DNA from: a virus | DNA: 25,000 nucleotides | Reading direction: 5' to 3' (one strand) | IMG/VR virus record: IMGVR_UViG_3300032046_000207 | Coordinates: 1 to 25,000 of that record | In this document: piece by piece, positions 6,836 to 14,175 of the stretch | Position numbering within the stretch: the stretch's first letter is position 1 | How the letters are laid out: the number at the start of each line of letters is the position of its first letter | Notes under the pieces: model-generated | Database searches by the model: none | What the model saw: the letters and a program-made list of their open reading frames with translations, nothing else | What the model was told of the DNA's origin: nothing | Position numbers and translations under genes: made by a program

Positions 6836-7915
6836 TTAACCAACAGTAAGGCGCGGACCCTTATAATACCTGAGCAAATGTGGTATTTGGTCTCTAATGT
6901 CCTTATTATATTGAACTATCCTTGCCCCGTAACCAGCATTAGTAGCGCTAGATGTAGTTGAAATCGCTTGTGAGAGTCCGTCAATCCCAATTGATTGCGA
7001 AGCAATACCAGCACCGGCAATCATATCGCCGGCCACGTTGAACGGACCCATAGAAGCGATCATCCCCACGATATGCTTTATGTCCGGTGGGAATTGGTCT
7101 AACTCTGGATCGCGTGGACTCACCGCGTTTGGATCACGTGGCCTACCAAACCCAGCTTCATACGTTACTCTAAACGCATCGGGAATGAATTTGTTGTTCC
7201 CGTAAATCAAAGGCAACCATGCGCCCGACGCACCTAACAAAATCGTACCCGCCGTTCCTGTACCAGGCACCATTTGGAGCTGGCCATCGAACCGTTGAAT
7301 ATGCAGCCAGTCTTTCTCGAAAACTTTGACCACTTGCTCGCCAGGTAATACCAGCTTGCACTCGTTCACCCCGATTACCGGGTAGTGGCTAAGCTTAAGC
7401 CAAATGTATTTGTCGTAGTCATACTTGAAGTAGTCGTTACGCTCCTCTACATATTGTCTAGGCAAGATAGGCAAGTCTAGGCGCTTCTCAATCCAATCGA
7501 CCGCGGCCTTGATATACCAAACGAACATGGCATTGCTGTACGGCACGCCTTGGTCATTGGTAAGATCTACCCCGAATAGGTAAATGTCTTTCAGCTCTTG
7601 AATCGAGATAACTTGTAACGCCGGCTCTGGTGCTCCACGTTCAGGATCGGAAAACACGTCAAACGCTTGACTAACCGTATTGTAATAACGAAATTTGTAA
7701 TAGTAGTCGGCTGCCCCATTGCTGTCGATGTAATCGTAAGAGGTTTTGTCTTTTTCAAGGCGTGGTCGCGTACCCGGCGCCGTCACTTCGGCATAAGCAC
7801 CTGTAGGACCGTTGACAGACCTCCACACTTGGATTGCATCGAACGTCAGCATTACCGCGTTTACGTCGTCTACAACGATTGTAGTGGTAATGGGTTCCAG
7901 AGTTTCGCAGCTCAT
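6836..7915 (-). CDS. Head-tail connector-like protein with N-terminal FN3-like domain
   Basis: A 359-residue protein with two parts. Residues about 10-95 look like a fibronectin type III / Ig-like sandwich (VMLTFDAIQVWRSVNGPTG and DYYYKFRYYNTVSQAFDVFS). From about 100 on is an adaptor-like part with a helix (FVWYIKAAVDWIEKRLDLPI) and a following YVEERNDYF strand, the pattern of phage head-tail adaptors that bind below the portal. The C-terminus is helical and basic. I chose the ATG at 7913-7915, which has AGGAG about 5 bases upstream, over a GTG seven codons earlier that overlaps the previous stop. Its stop codon is in the same frame as the next ORF. A connector role is supported by sequence pattern and by the head-to-neck position. 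Confidence 0.65.
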   Translation of the reverse strand: MSCETLEPITTTIVVDDVNAVMLTFDAIQVWRSVNGPTGAYAEVTAPGTRPRLEKDKTSYDYIDSNGAADYYYKFRYYNTVSQAFDVFSDPERGAPEPALQVISIQELKDIYLFGVDLTNDQGVPYSNAMFVWYIKAAVDWIEKRLDLPILPRQYVEERNDYFKYDYDKYIWLKLSHYPVIGVNECKLVLPGEQVVKVFEKDWLHIQRFDGQLQMVPGTGTAGTILLGASGAWLPLIYGNNKFIPDAFRVTYEAGFGRPRDPNAVSPRDPELDQFPPDIKHIVGMIASMGPFNVAGDMIAGAGIASQSIGIDGLSQAISTTSSATNAGYGARIVQYNKDIRDQIPHLLRYYKGPRLTVG

Positions 7916-7926
7916 CGCAGCTCCTA

Positions 7927-8769
7927 TCAAACCCACGTTACCAGATTTTGTGTTGCTAGGTTAGGCACAGTCCGGATTACATCCAGCCCGGTAGTCTCAA
8001 TAAGCAAGTTGACCTGAGCTAAACGCTCCAATTCCAATTCAAAATAGCCGTTAGAGTCAGTCACGGTACACGCAACTGGATCTCCCTCTTGTACCCCATT
8101 AACCGTTTGCGGTGTTACTGAATACGCTCGCACGTGGGCGTTAACCACGGGAATTCCAGCAGCATTTCTCAAAGTGCCGTAGATCACACACAAATTGGGT
8201 GAACTGGGGGGAGTGATTATGATTACAGTGGTTCCCAAATAGGTAACCGTAGCATCTATAGTCACCACCAATACTACTGGAACGGTGAATGTATAGCCCG
8301 ATTTGAAAATGCGTAAGTTGTAAGTTCCTGGGTCCAAAGTGATAGCTACGTTCCCCGAAACTGGCGTCCAAACACGTTGCACAAAATTTAGATTAAGCGC
8401 GTCATACACATCGATTTGCACGCCTTGAAGTGGGGTTATCCCATCACGTATTTGAATGGTTATTTGTTTGGAACCCGCACTTGCTATAAAGGCCACAGCA
8501 ACCATTTGCTCCCCCAGCCAAATAGTTCCGTAGGTGCTGTAAATCTGTACGTCGTACACACCTATGCTTGGTGGCGTGTACGAGTATTCGTATTCACCGC
8601 TTGTCCCTATCTCGGTAATCGTAACTGGTATGGCGGTAGGCACCGAGTCTTTGTAAACCAGTGTCAAAAAGTTGCCGGCGAGAAGTCCAGAGTGCTTGGT
8701 GATCCCATCGTTCTTGAAAATGGGGAAATGGTCTACAACCAACGAACCTACTTGGACTTCTCGGCTCAT
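7927..8769 (-). CDS. Virion-associated protein with Ig-like / carboxypeptidase-regulatory-like domains
   Basis: A 280-residue all-beta protein. The first 100 residues form one sandwich-like domain (ending GVYDVQIYSTYGTIWLGEQM). About 105-180 resembles a PEGA or carboxypeptidase regulatory-like domain (ITPLQGVQIDVYDALN ... LDPGTYNLRIFKSGY). About 190-280 is a second regulatory-like domain (LCVIYGTLRNAAGIPVVNAH ... TVTDSNGYFELELERL). Such domains on phage particles usually act as surface adhesion or spacer modules. There is no signal peptide. The ATG at 8767-8769 was preferred to a start 16 codons earlier because AGGAAG lies 6 bases before it and it does not overlap the upstream gene. The exact location on the particle is unknown; decoration, baseplate and fibre are all possible. 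Confidence 0.65.
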   Translation of the reverse strand: MSREVQVGSLVVDHFPIFKNDGITKHSGLLAGNFLTLVYKDSVPTAIPVTITEIGTSGEYEYSYTPPSIGVYDVQIYSTYGTIWLGEQMVAVAFIASAGSKQITIQIRDGITPLQGVQIDVYDALNLNFVQRVWTPVSGNVAITLDPGTYNLRIFKSGYTFTVPVVLVVTIDATVTYLGTTVIIITPPSSPNLCVIYGTLRNAAGIPVVNAHVRAYSVTPQTVNGVQEGDPVACTVTDSNGYFELELERLAQVNLLIETTGLDVIRTVPNLATQNLVTWV

Positions 8770-8770
8770 C

Positions 8771-9280
8771 CTACACTTCCTTTGGCAGTTCTCGAAAGAA
8801 CTTAGGCCATTCCTCACAGTAGTCTAGCAAATCTTCAGGCGATGTATACTCAGGTTCAAACCTGTGGGTATTCGGTAGCTCAGTAGTCGCCTTGAACATC
8901 TTGGCATAAAGCTCAGAACACTTATTCCCGCTGGTACTATGCAATGGGTGTTGTAGCTTCTTTTTGAACACCCGCCACACAAACAACCACACGCCCAAAA
9001 CGGCCAATCCTTGGAAATCGTACCATTGCCCAATTTCACCGCGAATAGCGTTCAACGCGGTTCGCACATCGAACAAGCATTCAAACTCTTTGTATACGCC
9101 ATGGCGGGCTTTCTCGGCTGGACGCATTAGCACCATAGGCCAAGTAGCCTCTGCTACCCACTCACCGCCCCACATCTCAGACGGGTATTGCAGAAGCACA
9201 TGACTGACCCTACCAGCGGTCAACCAACGAATTGCTTTGCTCATAAAAGTGTCAGACCTTGTGAATACAATACGAACCAT
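8771..9280 (-). CDS. YiiX-like permuted papain-fold (NlpC/P60 superfamily) hydrolase
   Basis: A 169-residue protein with the layout of permuted NlpC/P60-type enzymes. A His comes early in a hydrophobic strand (GRVSHVLLQ, His27), a Glu follows (VAEATW, Glu44), then WYDFQG (86-91), and the nucleophile-like Cys lies late in CSELYAKMF (Cys121). This H-then-C order and the YD...CSEL pattern match YiiX-type proteins, which act on amide or peptide bonds in cell-wall peptides or lipid-linked substrates. No signal peptide is present. A hydrophobic stretch (GLAVLGVWLFVWRVF, about 91-105) may contact a membrane. It sits in a cluster with a membrane protein and a zinc ribbon, inside the virion gene block. 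Cell-wall degradation during entry or release is plausible; host protein modification is an alternative. GGGAGGGGG precedes the ATG. Confidence 0.7.
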   Translation of the reverse strand: MVRIVFTRSDTFMSKAIRWLTAGRVSHVLLQYPSEMWGGEWVAEATWPMVLMRPAEKARHGVYKEFECLFDVRTALNAIRGEIGQWYDFQGLAVLGVWLFVWRVFKKKLQHPLHSTSGNKCSELYAKMFKATTELPNTHRFEPEYTSPEDLLDYCEEWPKFFRELPKEV

Positions 9281-9283
9281 AGC

Positions 9284-9541
9284 TTACCCCCTCCCATTCT
9301 TTTTGCGTGAACGGCTACCACCAACAAACAAGTCTATGCGCTTGTTGATTTTCAATACATCCTCGACTACCCGCCCCGCGAAATGATTGAGTTCAGCGGA
9401 TAATATCTTCAAAGTGCTTCTGGTTCTTTCAGCGCATTCTCTGCAACGGGCATCGAGCGCTGCCAAGTTTTTTTCTAGAATCATAACCCGTAAGGGTAAC
9501 TTCTCGCGTGCTGAATCGTAGGCCGTTGTATGTCCGTTCAT
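9284..9541 (-). CDS. Small charged helical protein, unknown
   Basis: An 85-residue hydrophilic protein. Residues about 10-72 are predicted by eye to be mainly helical, with heptad-like Leu/Ile/Val spacing (LRVMILEKNLAALDARC, then LKILSAELNHFAGRVVEDVL). Two Cys occur at 33 and 36 (CREC) but no second pair, so a zinc site would need dimerisation. The C-terminus is very basic (SRSRKKNGRG), suggesting nucleic acid or membrane-surface contact. The ATG at 9539-9541 has AAGGA 7 bases upstream. It lies between the zinc ribbon gene (2-base gap) and the YiiX-like hydrolase. There is no membrane helix, so it is not a classical inner-membrane spanin. I do not recognise a family. Confidence 0.6.
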   Translation of the reverse strand: MNGHTTAYDSAREKLPLRVMILEKNLAALDARCRECAERTRSTLKILSAELNHFAGRVVEDVLKINKRIDLFVGGSRSRKKNGRG

Positions 9542-9543
9542 GG

Positions 9544-9843
9544 CTAATCCTTCAAGAAATCTGATTCTTCTTCAGGAATAAAAGATAGCTGCTCGGTTCC
9601 CCAAGCCCACTGCATAGCCGCTTGACATCTCGGGCACGTACCTCCCTGCAACGGGGTTTCTGTATAGAAAACGAATTTACACTTTGGGCATTCCCCACGA
9701 AGTATTTGTTTTGCCCAAAGCTTTATTTCCCGACGTTTGTCGTCGGTTAACTTAATGAAGTGGGAATTCTTCACATAGTGAACCGCCAGCACTTTGGCTG
9801 GCAAGGCAATTTCCAACGTAATCTCTTTACCGCGTAACAGCAT
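9544..9843 (-). CDS. Zinc-ribbon protein, unknown function
   Basis: A 99-residue protein with a four-Cys zinc ribbon in its C-terminal half: CPKC at 52-55 and CPRC at 70-73, separated by 14 residues with a beta-hairpin pattern (KFVFYTETPLQGGT). The N-terminal half has a strand pair and a basic helix (LTDDKRREIKLWAKQILRG). The C-terminus is acidic (IPEEESDFLKD). Ribbons of this type bind nucleic acid or act as protein docking units. The start ATG at 9841-9843 lies 21 bases after the membrane protein stop, with AGGTAGG close to it. The gene is likely co-transcribed with its neighbours. Its role in a virion gene block is unclear; a regulator or small assembly factor is possible. Confidence 0.65.
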   Translation of the reverse strand: MLLRGKEITLEIALPAKVLAVHYVKNSHFIKLTDDKRREIKLWAKQILRGECPKCKFVFYTETPLQGGTCPRCQAAMQWAWGTEQLSFIPEEESDFLKD

Positions 9844-9864
9844 GGCCTACCTATCAATCTCCCG

Positions 9865-10218
9865 TCACTTGGGCATATCGTTGACTTGTCCCACAATACC
9901 ATAACTCGCAATCCACCAAATTGCGACCAGCACCCCTAGCGTATCGGCCACCATATCTCGCCATGATGCACCGTATCGAAAGCACCCATCGAGGATAATT
10001 TCCCAAGGGACCATCATGATGAACCAGATAATAAATCCCGCAAGAAAGCGGTTCAACCCAAGTCTGTACCCAAGCCAAGTACCCAAAAAGCAGGTAAGAA
10101 AATGGCATAGCTTGTCAGGCACCTGGAAATTCCAAGCTTTAGATAAGCCTAATTCATCAAGGCGAAGAACCTCCCACCACCAGTTGTCAGGTTCCCAATG
10201 AAAACCTAGCCACTTCAT
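9865..10218 (-). CDS. Three-helix membrane protein, VanZ/YfiM-like
   Basis: A 117-residue integral membrane protein with about three hydrophobic segments: LCHFLTCFLGTWLGYRLGL (about 37-55), FLAGFIIWFIMMVPWEIIL (about 58-76) and MVADTLGVLVAIWWIASY (about 89-106). The motif DKLCHF before helix 1 and WEIILDG...SWRDMVADTLGV before helix 3 resemble the D-K-x-x-H-F and E...D...D-x-x-A-D-x-x-G pattern of VanZ/DUF2279 (YfiM-like) proteins. The Trp-rich N-terminus is cytoplasmic or interfacial. It is translated by an ATGA overlap from the upstream virion gene. Possible roles are superinfection exclusion, lysis or membrane modification with the nearby YiiX-like hydrolase; none is shown. The family link is tentative. 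Confidence 0.65.
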   Translation of the reverse strand: MKWLGFHWEPDNWWWEVLRLDELGLSKAWNFQVPDKLCHFLTCFLGTWLGYRLGLNRFLAGFIIWFIMMVPWEIILDGCFRYGASWRDMVADTLGVLVAIWWIASYGIVGQVNDMPK

Positions 10219-11165
10219 ACGGTCAATACCCTTGCCAGTTTGAGAGTTACAGCAACCTTCAATCCAGTATGCCCATAATTGTGGACGGTAATTTTACCCC
10301 TCCATTGCGGCAATAGCACTTTAGGTTCTACGACAGGCATCGACACTTCTATGTTGTTCGACCCAAGAAGTACGCACTTGTTCCCATGGCGAATGAGCTT
10401 AGTCTCAACATCCAGCAAATGATAGCTGCCCACACCACCGACATTCGGAGTAATCGTGCCTTTGCCGATCATAATGACTGATAAATTCCAATAGCCATTG
10501 GGGTTGCCTTCGGAATCTTTTGCCGGGACCGGAACAGCTTCTTCTAGGTCAACATCGTAAGCCCCGTTACCCGCAGCCGGGACGATAACATGATTTACCA
10601 CATTGCAGTTACCCGTATTCCCAACATTAGGTTCCACCACGGTAGCGGGCGCAACCACCTCAACCTCCACGTAATCAGCATCGGTCCCATCGGTGTCCCC
10701 GCCAATGAATTGTATAATGGCATCGGCTTCGTAACAGGCGTCAAGAAATTGAACATACTTTACAACGTCTTCTTCAGTATCAGATTTGAAAACCAGTAAA
10801 TCGCCCGCCCCACGAGTTGACTCGCCGTCTCCAGCACTTGTCACATACAAATACACACCGGAAGGAAACAAACAGGGCAGAAATACCGGGGTTCCATCGG
10901 CAGTTGACGGGGAAGCTAGTGTCACACTATCAACCATGACAAGTGACTCGCCATCATGTGCGGCCACAACACCATCCAAAATCGTTTCATCGCCCTCTGA
11001 CAGTGCGCCTTTGAACCAAATGTTGCAGTCGTCTGAAGCCGTATGGATGTAATCCAAGGCGGTTATTATGGCCGACTTACCAATTTCAGTAGCCAAACAA
11101 TCACTACAGACTTTGTGCTCTGGAAAATCACTTTGGATGGAATATGCGTATTTCGTGGAAGCCAT
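10215..11165 (-). CDS. Putative virion structural protein, unknown
   Basis: A 316-residue acidic protein. The N-terminal half has a Cys-containing alpha/beta region (HKVCSDCLATEIGKSAIITA, then DDCNIWFKGALSEGDE at about 51-66). The C-terminal half is beta-rich, with Gly/Asn turns (GTITPNVGGVGSYHLL, KITVHNYGHTGLKVAVTLKL). The start is set at the ATG at 11163-11165 because AGGAG lies 7 bases upstream; the longer ORF reaching 11240 would overlap the previous gene and lacks such a site. It ends in an ATGA overlap with the membrane protein gene. Its place after the fibre-like genes suggests a particle component, possibly an appendage base or capsid decoration. I do not recognise a family. Confidence 0.6.
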   Translation of the reverse strand: MASTKYAYSIQSDFPEHKVCSDCLATEIGKSAIITALDYIHTASDDCNIWFKGALSEGDETILDGVVAAHDGESLVMVDSVTLASPSTADGTPVFLPCLFPSGVYLYVTSAGDGESTRGAGDLLVFKSDTEEDVVKYVQFLDACYEADAIIQFIGGDTDGTDADYVEVEVVAPATVVEPNVGNTGNCNVVNHVIVPAAGNGAYDVDLEEAVPVPAKDSEGNPNGYWNLSVIMIGKGTITPNVGGVGSYHLLDVETKLIRHGNKCVLLGSNNIEVSMPVVEPKVLLPQWRGKITVHNYGHTGLKVAVTLKLARVLTV

Positions 11166-11173
11166 ATGCTCTC

Positions 11174-12268
11174 CTAATTCACGCGGAATAAGCTCAAACT
11201 TCGTGTGTAGGCGGTGGCCGTGCCTGACGTAGTACGCCAACGTACCTCGATAGCTTGGGCAGCAAGTACGCCGGTCACAATAAAGTTAATATCAATCGGA
11301 ATGATTGTGCCGACTATTTTCAAATCTTGGATCGAAAATTGGCGTTCGGTTGACGCAACTTGAACGCCATCGATATAAATGGATATGTAAATAGTCTGGC
11401 CATTGGCGGACCCTTTTATCGAAGTGCCAAACGAACCCCGGAAATCACCTGCCCCCGGCGTGTAAGTCATGCTGTCTAGCAACACGTCGGAGGCCGATGT
11501 AGTGGTGACTGTGCCAGTGCCAGTTACCAAATACGCCGATAGTGAGACTTTGATTTGCTGCTGTTCGTTGCCCGCTGGATTAAGTGTGGATAGGGCTATT
11601 CCGTTGCCCGCCGCTAATTTGCTCTCCAGATAACTTGAAGCGCTATCATCAGCGGAAACTTTGACTAGCTCATCTGTTCCGGCTCCCGTAGAATAGCCAA
11701 TAATAGTGCTGCCAGACCTTTTCAAAGCATTACCGTCTGCAATGGCACCGAGCGTCAGGGTAGTAGGACCGCCCGTTTCATAAACCTTGGCGGCAGTCAC
11801 GACATCACTACCGCCCGTACCATGAGAGCTTGCGTGCGTGGCTAACGCTAAACTATTGTTTGTGCGAGTTAACCCAGTGCCAGCTTCAGTATCTCGCGCA
11901 AATACGAGGCTTGTTGAGTCTAGGGTGATAGGATTGACTGTAACCAAAACCCATTGCGTCTTGGCATTAACCGTACCCTCCTCAACATAGGTACGGCAAC
12001 CACAAGTCATCTTTTCTGAAATATCGGCGTCTAATGCGCGGGTCCATGCGCCCGCGTTACACAAATAGATACCGTTCGCCGATCCCGTGTCTTGGTTTTT
12101 TACCAATACACGATTCCCAGCAATAATCGACACACCATCAATTGTTTGTGGCCCGGACAAAGATGCGAGGTTGGCAATGGTTGCCGCTCGTACACTTTCT
12201 TTAGGGTCACGTGCAGCCAGCGTTTGAGCATTGCTGTCTGTCTGTATGTCGCTAACATAGAATGGCAT
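11174..12268 (-). CDS. Tail fibre-like protein with common phage fibre N-terminal domain
   Basis: A 364-residue protein. Residues about 20-125 match a widespread phage fibre domain: KESVRAATIANLASLSG, then QTIDGVSIIAGNRVLVKNQ and NGIYLCNAGAWTRALDAD, ending with VEEGTVNAKTQWVL. A linker follows with LATHASSHGTGGSDVVTAAK (about 142-161), the H-x-x-x-H-x-x-GGSD element common in fibre proteins. The last 150 residues are a beta-sandwich (TGTVTTTSASDVLLDSMTYT ... IYISIYIDGVQVAST). These modules usually trimerise, and the C-terminal sandwich could bind receptors. The start ATG overlaps the previous stop by one base (TAATG) with GGAG 8 bases upstream. It may form a short fibre alone or one segment of a multi-protein appendage. 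Confidence 0.75.
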   Translation of the reverse strand: MPFYVSDIQTDSNAQTLAARDPKESVRAATIANLASLSGPQTIDGVSIIAGNRVLVKNQDTGSANGIYLCNAGAWTRALDADISEKMTCGCRTYVEEGTVNAKTQWVLVTVNPITLDSTSLVFARDTEAGTGLTRTNNSLALATHASSHGTGGSDVVTAAKVYETGGPTTLTLGAIADGNALKRSGSTIIGYSTGAGTDELVKVSADDSASSYLESKLAAGNGIALSTLNPAGNEQQQIKVSLSAYLVTGTGTVTTTSASDVLLDSMTYTPGAGDFRGSFGTSIKGSANGQTIYISIYIDGVQVASTERQFSIQDLKIVGTIIPIDINFIVTGVLAAQAIEVRWRTTSGTATAYTRSLSLFRVN

Positions 12269-12642
12269 TATGTTTCTCCATGTTTAACGGCAACCCAGGA
12301 TACAGACACAAGGCTGTTTATGTTGTTCACCATCATGTTTATCGTAAAACCACCCGCTGTTTGTGGTGAATTTATTACCGGCCCAAAACCAGCATTACCC
12401 GTCGTCAACGAAGTCAGGGATACGCTGTAGTTAGCATCGGCAAATGGAGTAGCAAACGTCACTGTCGCTGTTTTCGGGTTCCCCGAAAATGTTGCTTTAA
12501 CTACAGATCCCGCTTTGTACGGATAGGTGGTCGTGGTTAAGGTAACAGGCTCCCAATCCCCTGAAGTGGAATTGTATCGAGCTACCTGCCCATTGGTGGC
12601 ACCCGATTGTGCCACCTGTGCTAGACGAATACGCGAGGCCAT
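12268..12642 (-). CDS. Small fibre / lectin-like protein
   Basis: A 124-residue beta-rich protein. The N-terminal 35 residues carry the fibre adaptor motif GATNGQVARYNSTSGDWEPV, also seen in altered form in the next larger fibre protein (GSDGQVL...GVKWTT). The remaining about 85 residues are a single sandwich-like domain (TATVTFATPFADANYSVSLT ... INSLVSVSWVAVKHGE). That resembles C-terminal receptor-binding or H-type lectin-like domains of phage fibres, though I cannot confirm a family. The ATG at 12640-12642 overlaps nothing and lies 3 bases after the preceding stop. It probably forms the tip or a short side fibre. Confidence 0.65.
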   Translation of the reverse strand: MASRIRLAQVAQSGATNGQVARYNSTSGDWEPVTLTTTTYPYKAGSVVKATFSGNPKTATVTFATPFADANYSVSLTSLTTGNAGFGPVINSPQTAGGFTINMMVNNINSLVSVSWVAVKHGET

Positions 12643-12645
12643 TCA

Positions 12646-13845
12646 TTAACTCTGATAAGTCGCTACCAATTCATCAGTGCTAACCATATCAACCGCCGTA
12701 CCCGTAGACGCCAACCAAGTAATGGTCTGGCTGGCAACCGTGTAGTCTTTTCCAGCCCCTTGCGATTGCATAACCCCGTTAAGATGCAAAACTACCGACG
12801 TAGCCCCAACCGGCGCGTTATTCAGCGTATCGGTCAACGCGGTGTCAGTATTCGTAATGTTTTGGGTCGTAACGTTCTCTTGTCGCCAAGTAGCGCTAGT
12901 CGGCGTGGTCCACTTGACGCCCGCCGCTGACACGGTGTCAGCCGTTAGCACCTGGCCATCTGAACCTACCGGCACATCTGCCGGCGTGGAAGCCGCAGAC
13001 GCGCCAACCAAAGAACCCTTGGCGGTCAGTACAGTCTTCTGCACATACCGATCGTCATGCAAATGGCTACCGGGTATAATTTCTTGGAAAGCCACACCCG
13101 TTTGAAGCGCATTATGCGGCGCTTCATACAAGCTTAGCGACTCACCAAACAACAGGTCGATTACCTTGGTTGCTGCAAACGTGTACGGTTGTTCAACGTT
13201 GCTCGAATCCTCGTACAAGTAAGTCAGCGTCAACTTCAATTTTGAACTTGCCGTGGCACCCGTGGGGATCGTCAAGCCGCCTGGGTTCAAAATAGTGACA
13301 CTAACATTGGGTGTGACTGCGCTAATTTCAAAATATTGGGCGTCTGCGTCCAGTTTAATCCAGTCACCCACTATGACTTCACCAGTGTTCGCGCTGGTCA
13401 CAGTCGTAGTACCATTCCACGTGTAAGGCTGGACCAGCGCAACTGGCGTACCAGTCAACCGGCCAAATACTTCCTCGTGGCTAGTGGTCGCGTCAATCGG
13501 GTCGTTCGTGGTGTTCTCACGAATAGTCACCTTGTTGACTGAAGCTGTGGTCATCACCGCCGACAACGAGGTTGAACCCGCAATCTTCTTGGTAAGCGAC
13601 GCATCGAAGACTTTTTTAGTCAACGCATTGCTGGTATCCGAAGATGCGGCTGACGCGGTAAACGTGTTGGCTTGATCACCAAAGATAAAACGCTTGGTGT
13701 TCAATACGTCGACTGCCGCCCCCGCACCCATTGCGTGGACGTGGTTAGACAAAGCAAGTGCGTCACCGCTACCATTTGTATTTGCAGTTCCGATGTTAAC
13801 CGGGGTTCCGGTAGTAACTTGTGGGGCTCTAATCAATGCAGGCAT
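12646..13845 (-). CDS. Tail fibre-like virion protein
   Basis: A 399-residue beta-rich protein with fibre hallmarks. There are two His-x-His elements: HVHAMG near residue 36, and HLHDDRYVQKT near 260. The second is the widespread SHxHDDRYVxK signature of phage fibres, often a metal-binding or trimerisation point. The GSDGQVL...GVKWTT adaptor motif follows at about 290-312. The C-terminal about 80 residues form a small beta domain (VVLHLNGVM ... DYTVASQTITWL ... DELVATYQS) shared with the next small gene upstream. The ATG at 13843-13845 has AGGAG 8 bases upstream. Likely a trimeric appendage or side-fibre segment. Host-range function is inferred. Confidence 0.75.
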   Translation of the reverse strand: MPALIRAPQVTTGTPVNIGTANTNGSGDALALSNHVHAMGAGAAVDVLNTKRFIFGDQANTFTASAASSDTSNALTKKVFDASLTKKIAGSTSLSAVMTTASVNKVTIRENTTNDPIDATTSHEEVFGRLTGTPVALVQPYTWNGTTTVTSANTGEVIVGDWIKLDADAQYFEISAVTPNVSVTILNPGGLTIPTGATASSKLKLTLTYLYEDSSNVEQPYTFAATKVIDLLFGESLSLYEAPHNALQTGVAFQEIIPGSHLHDDRYVQKTVLTAKGSLVGASAASTPADVPVGSDGQVLTADTVSAAGVKWTTPTSATWRQENVTTQNITNTDTALTDTLNNAPVGATSVVLHLNGVMQSQGAGKDYTVASQTITWLASTGTAVDMVSTDELVATYQS

Positions 13846-13854
13846 TTGAAACTC

Positions 13855-14130
13855 CTATACTTGGTAAGCCACTGCTACACGATCACCGTTAGCAAGTGGA
13901 AAAAGATTTAACCACGTAACTGTGGTTCCCGAAACTAAATAATGCGTAGTGCGATCATACTCTACGCCGTTTACGCTCAAATGGTACGAATCTAAATCAG
14001 TAGCGACGCCTGGAAGTACAAACGAGATTTGGCCTACCGTAGCCGTGAATACGCTATGCCGCCAACTGTTGTCCTTGAGGAGGTATCGTAAATCCCCTTG
14101 AGGTATCGTAAGTGGATTTAAGACTTGCAT
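13855..14130 (-). CDS. Small virion protein with fibre-type beta module
   Basis: A 91-residue protein consisting almost entirely of one module: a short N-terminal adaptor (LTIPQGDLRYLLKD) and a beta domain with HLSVNGVEYDRTTHYLVSG, then TTVTWLNL and GDRVAVAYQV. The same order (L-x-V-N-G-V ... D-Y-x-V ... TITWL ... D-x-L-V-A-x-Y) ends the downstream 399-residue fibre, so the two share ancestry. A 20-bp imperfect direct repeat (AGGTATCGTAA at 14081-14091 and 14101-14111) falls in the adaptor coding region. The start ATG at 14128-14130 has only a weak GGA site. It probably forms a short appendage segment or decoration. Confidence 0.65.
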   Translation of the reverse strand: MQVLNPLTIPQGDLRYLLKDNSWRHSVFTATVGQISFVLPGVATDLDSYHLSVNGVEYDRTTHYLVSGTTVTWLNLFPLANGDRVAVAYQV

Positions 14131-14175
14131 AAGTCGCGTTCCATAATCTCAGCAAGTTCATCTTGCCAAGCCATA

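Noticed and set aside
7916-7936. GTG start for the connector gene at 7936
   Set aside because: The ATG at 7915 has AGGAG 5 bases upstream and avoids overlap with the previous stop.
8770-8817. Longer start for the Ig-like gene at 8817
   Set aside because: It would overlap the hydrolase C-terminus. The ATG at 8769 has AGGAAG upstream and needs no overlap.
11166-11240. Longer start for the 10215-11165 gene
   Set aside because: It overlaps the upstream fibre gene and lacks a ribosome site, while the ATG at 11165 has AGGAG at a good distance.
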